Assembly (NCBI GenBank): GCA_963920705.1
Contig: OY987226.1
Location: forward strand, 3,598,501 to 3,662,500
From: Odiellus spinosus
Lineage: Eukaryota; Arthropoda; Arachnida; Opiliones; Phalangiidae
DNA: 64,000 bases
Direction: 5' to 3'
A model generated the notes under the pieces. That model worked only from the letters and a program-made list of their open reading frames with translations. It was not told where the DNA came from and did not search any database. The number at the start of each line of letters is the position of its first letter. Positions within the stretch are counted from its first letter, which is position 1. Shown here piece after piece: positions 59,001 through 64,000 of the stretch. The position numbers and the translations under genes were made by a program.

Positions 59001-62000
59001 AAAAAATAAAATAAAAAATCAATTAGCACGCATATTCAATGTTAATTTTATCCTTCCATAAAAGCTAAGTTTTTTGATCTGAACCACCCTGTATGTCATA
59101 AATATATGTTGTCTACTTATATTTATAGTTTTGTCACCATTGAACTTGCATGTTAAAATATACTCATGCCAAACGGAGGAACCGAAATCAGTAGACAGCG
59201 TTCAAATTACCATTTTGTAAGTATGGAAATTGATACGAGTAAATTATGCTGATGCGTACTTTTAAGTCTAACCTTTGAAGATTTTTACTGTCAATTTAAA
59301 GTGTGTAAAAAGATAGATTCAATGATGTGAATTGCATCTCTAATTTGATTATGAACAGACACATCTATAGACCTTGCCTAAAAATGACCAAAATAAAACT
59401 TTGCCATAATATTTTTTTTTAGCTCGATAATAGGAATCCTATTTCTGCTATGCATTTTAGCCACCTTCATGGAGATATTCTTCTTAAAGTCCAAAAAACT
59501 AAGTAATATACAAGCTATTTAATATAAAATTGGAATATTTACAGTAAAAACCTAATTACAACGAAATTTCCAGAGATTTCGTTTGAAACGAATATCCGTA
59601 TTAAAATAAATTGTTCTTATTGGTCAGCTTTAACCTTAACACTAAAATTTGAATTCAAATTATTAATAGCTGGTCAATAAGACATTTAGAATTAGAAAAT
59701 CAATTTACGCAATATTACCAGGTGCAAAGATGGTTTTTTTTTAAACACTAATAATAATAGAGGATTTGGTTTGACCTATTCTTAGTATCAACCAATTAGT
59801 TCATTTCCAAGTGGCTGAATTCCAAAATATTCCTGATATCATTTCTACATACAGACGTGATCAATAAAATTCTGAAATTATTTCAACTCCCAATCAATTT
59901 CGTTATAAAGAGGTTTTAATATAAAAACCACGAACAATAGAAGTAGATTATGAATTTAAATTTCTTTACAGCCTTTTCACAGAGATTAGTCATCTCCTTT
60001 TCAATCAAAAACAATATGGAGAAAGGTTTTAATATGAAAAATACCAAAGCTGGTAAATTAGATTTCGTGTACGGACTGAAATACATCAGTATGTGGTGGG
60101 TCATCTACGGTCATACCTACATTCTCCTGGATAAGCACGTTTACAGTAATGTTTTTTCTTAATTTCAACATGGACTAATAAATACACGCAAAAGTCCATC
60201 ACTTTATTCCATCAAGAAGGATCAGATAAGGAGAGGAAAAGTGGGGCTGCGTTGAGTTAGAGAGAGAAGAGCCAACCTCCCACTCGGGTGGAAAGGGGGA
60301 TAGGAAATTCTCGAGGTAAACTGTTGTCACGTGGTCGCTAGCTAGCGCGTCTCATAAAGGATTCGTTTTACCCACGTGACAACAATTTACCACGAAGCAT
60401 CTCTACCCCCGTCTGTCCCCCGTTCTCCCAGAGTGGGAGTTTAGGCCGACGCAGTAGGAGCCGCGCCGTTCCCACTTTTCCTCTCCTTATCTGATCCTTC
60501 TTGATTCCATAAAAGTAAACAACGCCCCGTAGCTTAAAGACCTAGGATTTCTTCTACCTGTCACCTGTCTGTTTCACTGGAAGTGGGCTCACCTTCTGAG
60601 CTTCCTATTGGGTAGCAAGGCAAGAGAAAGCATGGAGGACGAGTTTGTTTCTAGGGTGACAGGCAGAAGTAATCCTAGGCCTTTAATACTATCAGAAAAG
60701 GGCCAGGTAAATGTACTAGCCCATCACTTAAAAATAGCCAAAAAAATCATCACCCCTGTCTGGCTGGAGTGATTTGGACTCTTCCTCGATATTTTGAGTC
60801 CGGAGAGAGGGACGGAATTTAGGCGGGCCGCGCTTGGCTATATTGTCTTCCCTCCCAACTCCAGAATTTCTCCGCAGAGTGGCGCTTCCGATTTTACTAT
60901 TTACATCAACTGCGGCAACTAGAGTGGGTCGAATCCGAATCTGCCGGTACATTTACCCGGACCGCTATGGGGCGTTGTTTACTTATATGGAATAAAATTA
61001 TAGACTTTTGATACACGTTATAATTCAATTTTAAAATTTACAGAAAACTTATTAAACGTGGATCGTTTTCGACAAAGTATTTTCTTTCTAATTATTGAGA
61101 ATTCGTATTTGTCAGTGGAAACTTTTCTCTTCATAACGTAATAAACTTATTATTTATTAATAATAAAAGTAATTGTTTTTTAATTCATATTAATGTTAAT
61201 TAAAGGTCGTTTTTGATGGCCTACGTTGCCGTTTCTGCTAGTGTGAAACGGCCCAATTCCTACAGACCAATCAAAAGTTTCGTGTGCAGAATTTGGAGGT
61301 CAGTCAAAGATAATAGACTCGAAAACCAGTATTATATCAGAACTAGCTAAAAGGTTTCGCGCTAATTCGCGCTAAGCCTAAGTTTAGATATAAATAGTTG
61401 TCATTTAATTGTTATTAGTTAATTATAATTATGGTCTCGAGTATTTCGAGCTATAGGGGTCAAAGTATCATTTCCCATTCTCAATTCTTTTCAAATTTCT
61501 ATCATGAATAAATTAAAAAATATTTTTAGAATTAACATATTTTGTAACGCAGACTGTTGCCATCAGTGATGTTAATAATTGGACTAGTAATCGTATTCCC
61601 TTTATTGTCAACTGGACCCATGTGGAATACCTATGCTGAGAAATTGGCCACGGAATGCAGACATAGTTGGTGGACCAACGCGCTTTTCATCAACAATTTT
61701 GTACCAATGAACAGAATGGTAAATTGAAATAAAACTAAACACTATTTAAGATACGTTCACACTTCGCAGGGTTGCCACAGTTTTTTCAGATTCAAATTCC
61801 CTGACTCTTCCAGGTTTTTCCCTGACCTTTTCCAATGATTTTCCCTGACTGTTTCGGCTAATACTACCCAATTTTTAACCTTTTATTTTTTATATAATCG
61901 CGTTCACCACACTTTGTTGCACGCGTATCTATGTTCTAATCTATACAACTGAAACGGTTAGCTGAAAATCTTTTCCGCAGATAATGATTGCAATTTCATG

Positions 62001-63466
62001 GCTTCTTGAAAGATCTTAAATTCCCTGACTTTTTAAAATATCTTAAAATTCCCTGACCTGAGGCAACCCTGACTTGACACTTTGGAACCGTTTTCAAACT
62101 GTTCAAATCGACTTTATAAGATATTAATTTTGTTTCTTGATCAAAGGTCTACATTTGTGACCCCAAAATTTGATCATTTGACCTTTCCAAAACTGACTGT
62201 TAAAAACGGTTTCAAAGTCTGTAGTGTGAACGCGGCTTTGTCCATTTTGACCAACTCTGAATACTTTGAAAATATTCCTTTTTCATTTAGTGTTATTTAG
62301 TCACGTGGTATTTGGCTGTAGATTTCCAATGTTACATTCTGGGAATCATCTTCGTTATAATATATATGAAGTAATTAATTTTTAACGGTTAATTTTATTG
62401 GCAAGCTATTATAACCTCAAAACTTTTCTTCCAACAGAAAACCTAATATGGCCAACTGTTACCTAGCAATACTGATGGTAGCGTCAATTTTATCAACCGG
62501 CATGGTTAATTACTCTTTGGAATTTCCACCAACTGTATTATGGGCTCAATTATCACAGACTGATTTCGCGTAAGCATCTCGATCAATAATTATTTCTTTA
62601 TTTGTTAATACCAGAGGTATATAATAACCCCCCTTCGGGGGGAAGTATGAAAGCCCCTATACTACCAATGCTAAAAATCACGAACAACAAAAGTCCGCTG
62701 CGGACTATCTAGGCCATTAGCTCGCGCTGGACTTCTCAATGTCGCTACTCTAGTAAATGGTCTTTGTATAAACAAGACGGCTCGATTTGTGTTTAGAACT
62801 TCCTGTCTCGGGAGTCAGGCTGTCTGTTAAAATGGAGTCGAAGGATGACTTCAGCTCGCGAGTTCCGGAAGTGCGCGTAGGGAAAATTTAGTGAGGTTCA
62901 AAATGGTGTAACTATTTTTTGGGAGTAAAGCGGTGTGTCGATCCGCCGCGATTTACGCCGGGCACTCGTTGTTCGTCGATTTTTCCTACCTTTCATACTT
63001 CCACCCGAAGGGGGTTATTATATACCTCTGTTAATACCTAATGGGTTACAGTCTAAACCTAGGACTAAAGATGAATAATCAAACCTGCTGTTCATTAGCG
63101 TCCTCTAACCGCCAACAGAGATAAAAGTAGTAACTGATAACATATCGTGCGTTGTTCCTATGGGTAGAATATAGGCAGATGTGCACGTATTTTAGTTATT
63201 TACTATTTTTTGCGCGCAATGCTTGCCGTTAGAGAACACTTATGAGGGCCAGGTTTTTCTATTAATACTAATGGATTTAGTTTGGTTGAGTACATTAGAC
63301 AAACTAAATTCCCATCGATTAATTATGTTCAAAAACAATTCTTGACAGGTTTGGCTCATACTTCATGACAAGAGTATATCAATCACCACATGTTCATGTT
63401 TGCGTGTTTACCATTGGTTTATACACGGGCACAATACTAGCTAGCAGAAAATTCCAATTAAATAGA
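47885..63466 (+). CDS. NRF5: NRF-6-like acyltransferase, first 12 exons (gene continues past the window)
   Basis: Exons: 47885-48197, 53678-53910, 57924-58041, 59129-59216, 59423-59502, 59972-60145, 61044-61137, 61206-61298, 61553-61718, 62291-62370, 62438-62569, 63349-63466, all GT/AG with phases matching the paralogues. Exons 13-15 should lie beyond 64000. The signal peptide is in MLHFGILKTLLICLFLFAPF. The NRF cysteines are kept (QCLGS, QCLSV, KYCLV, CLPSLC, YSCQT). The acyltransferase-3 domain has Lys where the others have the Arg of the R-x10-H motif (GLKYISMWWVIYGH), and VETFLFIT where NRF3 has VDSFMLIT. It is the most divergent member. Introns 1 and 2 (5.5 and 4.0 kb) are filled with satellites and MITEs. 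An alternative start at 47900 (second Met) cannot be excluded. Whether the enzyme is active is unknown. Confidence 0.85.
48243..48410. mobile_element. MITE-N: 168-bp foldback with 8-bp target duplication (NRF5 intron 1)
   Basis: Ends CGAGGGGTCCGACACTC / GAGTGTCTGCCCCCTCG, flanked on both sides by GGTCACAC. The interior has CTGAGTTCAGCTTT repeated. It sits inside the left end of a MITE-I copy. An 8-bp duplication fits hAT-type transposition. Confidence 0.8.
48411..48704. mobile_element. MITE-I copy 2 (NRF5 intron 1)
   Basis: Main part of a MITE-I element similar to 25872-26169. Its left tip (TCACACTAG) is interrupted by MITE-N, so part of the end lies before 48243. Confidence 0.75.
48851..49187 (+). 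mobile_element. MITE-A copy 15 (NRF5 intron 1)
   Basis: 337 bp, 7-bp duplication CAAATAC. Confidence 0.92.
49631..49830. mobile_element. MITE-E copy 5, internally deleted
   Basis: 200 bp TTAA to TTAA with the family ends (right end GGTTGCATTCTCCCTTTAA), but most of the left arm and centre are missing. Confidence 0.8.
50066..50095 (+). repeat. T30 homopolymer
   Basis: Thirty consecutive T. No adjacent retroelement body was recognized. Confidence 0.85.
50300..50825. repeat. AT-rich minisatellite in NRF5 intron 1
   Basis: Imperfect tandem units of roughly 35-42 bp built on AATTCTTATAATTTAATAAT then AAAATAATTATAATTACT, with gradual variation along the array. Confidence 0.9.
51312..51841. mobile_element. 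MITE-K copy 2 (NRF5 intron 1)
   Basis: Ends TAGAGCTCGGAATCGGATAT and TTCGAATTCCGAGCTCTA. The interior includes GATAAGCCTTCGCCGCTTTA, inverted relative to the copy at 34686-35161. About 530 bp. Confidence 0.75.
51842..52695. other. NRF5 intron 1, unannotated stretch
   Basis: About 850 bp with no recognizable repeat or exon. A 61-codon minus-strand frame near 52110-52295 has no features of a real gene. Confidence 0.4.
52696..53426. mobile_element. MITE-P copy (NRF5 intron 1), interrupted by MITE-A
   Basis: Left end CTTAAAGTGAGGCTGTCAC, right end GTAACAGCCTCACTTTAA. A complete MITE-A lies inside (52775-53112). Related sequences are in NRF4 intron 1 (32300-32990, 33549-34110) and as an end fragment near 38745. 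Confidence 0.65.
52775..53112 (+). mobile_element. MITE-A copy 16 (NRF5 intron 1)
   Basis: 338 bp, 7-bp duplication TTTAAAA. The left end is TAGATG type, the right end CCGATG type. Confidence 0.92.
53965..56187. repeat. 30/31-bp minisatellite with higher-order structure (NRF5 intron 2)
   Basis: About 72 tandem units. Two main versions alternate in blocks: a 31-bp type (GTTTAGATGAAATTTAAATT then CCCCCTGACCA) and a 30-bp type (GTTCAGATAAATTTCAATTC then CCCTTGACCA). Blocks of the 30-bp type start near 54640, 55190 and 55770, so a multi-unit segment of about 550 bp is repeated. The array begins about 55 bp after exon 2. Confidence 0.95.
56706..57253. mobile_element. MITE-H copy with internal expansion (NRF5 intron 2)
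   Basis: Ends GGGTTGCCACAG / CTGTGGCAACTC. It is longer than other copies because a 28-bp motif inside it has been amplified (see 56935-57185). Confidence 0.75.
56935..57185. repeat. 28-bp tandem repeat inside MITE-H
   Basis: About nine copies of TTCCCTGACTTTTTAAAATA then TCTTTAAA. Other MITE-H copies carry one to three. Confidence 0.9.
57428..57873. mobile_element. MITE-E copy 6 (NRF5 intron 2)
   Basis: 446 bp TTAA to TTAA. It is followed at once by a second 20-bp element tip (AGGGAGAATGCAACCTCCC), as if part of another copy abuts it. It ends about 50 bp before exon 3. Confidence 0.87.
58131..58310. mobile_element. MITE-I copy 3 (NRF5 intron 3)
   Basis: 180 bp; ends CTTAAGCTACGTTCACACTA / TAGTGTGAACACGGCTTAAG. 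Confidence 0.8.
58317..58653 (+). mobile_element. MITE-A copy 17 (NRF5 intron 3)
   Basis: 337 bp; flanks GGAGTAT and GGAGTGT, one mismatch in the 7-bp duplication. Confidence 0.92.
60214..60503 (+). mobile_element. MITE-C copy 4 (NRF5 intron 6), diverged
   Basis: 290 bp; ends CAAGAAGGATCAGATAAGG, 7-bp duplication ATTCCAT. Both tips carry the same substitutions relative to copies 1-3, so it represents a subfamily. Confidence 0.92.
60514..60983. mobile_element. MITE-M (NRF5 intron 6), interrupted by MITE-L
   Basis: Inverted ends AGTAAACAACGCCCCGTAGC / GCTATGGGGCGTTGTTTACT with one mismatch. MITE-L (60534-60686) is inserted near the left end. The right part matches 7975-8203. Confidence 0.7.
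60534..60686. mobile_element. MITE-L copy 2, nested in MITE-M
   Basis: 153 bp TTAA to TTAA; arms AAAGACCTAGGATTTCTTCT / AGAAGTAATCCTAGGCCTTT. Confidence 0.8.
61747..62237. mobile_element. MITE-I copy 4 (NRF5 intron 9), interrupted by MITE-H
   Basis: Left tip GATACGTTCACACTTCG, then a MITE-H insertion (61767-62071), then the remainder ending GTAGTGTGAACGCGGCTTT. Confidence 0.75.
61767..62071. mobile_element. MITE-H copy nested in MITE-I (NRF5 intron 9)
   Basis: Ends CAGGGTTGCCACAG and GAGGCAACCCTG. Flanks ACTTCG and ACTTGA match at four of six positions, perhaps a decayed 6-bp duplication like that of MITE-G. Confidence 0.75.
62612..63030 (+). mobile_element. MITE-B copy 5 (NRF5 intron 11)
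   Basis: 419 bp, 7-bp duplication TTAATAC. Confidence 0.92.
63064..63268. mobile_element. MITE-J copy (NRF5 intron 11)
   Basis: Left arm AAAGATGAATAATCAAACCT with GCGTCCTCTAACCGCCAACA; right arm CTTGCCGTTAGAGAACACTT then GAGGGCCAGGTTTTTC. A weaker mirror than at 11339-11545. Confidence 0.65.
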
Positions 63467-63513
63467 GTAAGTACGGGAAACACCAGTCGGAGTATCTGAC
63501 TATTCAGTGTCAG

Positions 63514-63851
63514 CAGAAGTAGATGAAACCCTCCTTTGAAGTCTACTACTCTAATGTTCGATATAGCGCTCCTCTCTGTATGGGTAAAATTCACAATTTT
63601 CCGAGATCAGAGGGGTCCTACTTCATACCCCCCTGTCTACGGAAAATTTAAAATTCTCTCTCTCCACAAACGACGACGTTTTTTTGACGAACTCCGAGGC
63701 TGCTAGATATATTCGCTGGACGAACTCCCGCTCCGAAAATATCTACCGTTAGGAGGCGTACGAATCGCGCTTTTTGAAGCTAACCCATACAGAGAGGGGT
63801 AGACAAGATCCGGGAGTAATAGACTTCAAAGGAGGGTTTCATCGGCTTCTG
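63514..63851 (+). mobile_element. MITE-A copy 18 (NRF5 intron 12)
   Basis: 338 bp, complete ends (left TAGATG type, right CCGATG type). Flanks GTGTCAG and TTTGTAC do not match, unlike the other seventeen copies. Confidence 0.9.
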
Positions 63852-64000
63852 TTTGTACTAATTTACTAAGAAGTTCTGGAGAACATTCTCCAGCAACCTG
63901 CCTACTTAAGCCTGTAGAGAATAGTACTCTTTATTTTTCTCCCTCTCCTTCCCTTCTCTCCCTCCAGTCTCAGGCGCCCTCTATCTTGCTTAGCGCGCCA
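63852..64000. other. Right edge of window (NRF5 intron 12)
   Basis: Pyrimidine-rich sequence (TTTTTCTCCCTCTCCTTCCC), then CAGGCGCCCTCTATCTTGCT. No exon is seen; exon 13 of NRF5 is expected further right. Confidence 0.4.

Overview
The window is animal nuclear DNA, most likely from an arthropod, judged by protein family and gene architecture. It is AT-rich, with spliced genes, many introns and a heavy load of short DNA transposons. The species cannot be named from the sequence. I found no rRNA, tRNA, CRISPR array, LTR or virus-derived element.

The backbone is a head-to-tail, plus-strand array of five genes of the 'nose resistant to fluoxetine' (NRF-6-like) family. These are predicted polytopic membrane acyltransferases with a signal peptide, a six-cysteine extracellular NRF domain and an acyltransferase-3 domain. 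NRF1 is only its last two exons (738-1266). NRF2 (4019-17673), NRF3 (19926-29886) and NRF4 (31765-46230) are complete 15-exon genes. NRF5 (from 47885) has 12 exons here and runs off the right edge. I assembled exons by hand from paralogue homology, GT/AG sites and phase. NRF2, NRF3 and NRF4 give open frames of 764, 748 and 751 residues. NRF1 and NRF2 form one pair by their C-terminal exons. NRF3 and NRF4 are a younger tandem duplicate pair that also shares intron and promoter sequence. NRF5 is the most divergent.

Almost everything else is miniature inverted-repeat elements (MITEs) and minisatellites in introns and spacers. For convenience: MITE-A (CAGAAG ends, 18 copies), MITE-B (CAGAGG ends, 5), MITE-C (CAAGGAGG ends, 4) and MITE-D (CAAGAATCC ends, 3) have unrelated interiors, yet all have CA...TG ends and 7-bp target duplications. 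A second set (MITE-E, F, L, O, P) is flanked by TTAA. MITE-G has a 6-bp and MITE-N an 8-bp duplication. Further families (H, I, J, K, M) occur as whole, nested or partial copies. Six large tandem arrays have 20-, 22-, 28-, 30/31-, 33- and about 38-bp units. Most lie in intron 1 or intron 2, which vary in size from 145 bp to 5.5 kb between paralogues.

The most interesting points are the shared 7-bp duplication chemistry of four unrelated families (two insertions confirmed by empty paralogous sites), a sharply localized block of protein divergence in exon 3 of the NRF3/NRF4 pair, the altered acyltransferase motif in NRF5, and the arrays and MITEs sitting directly against splice sites.
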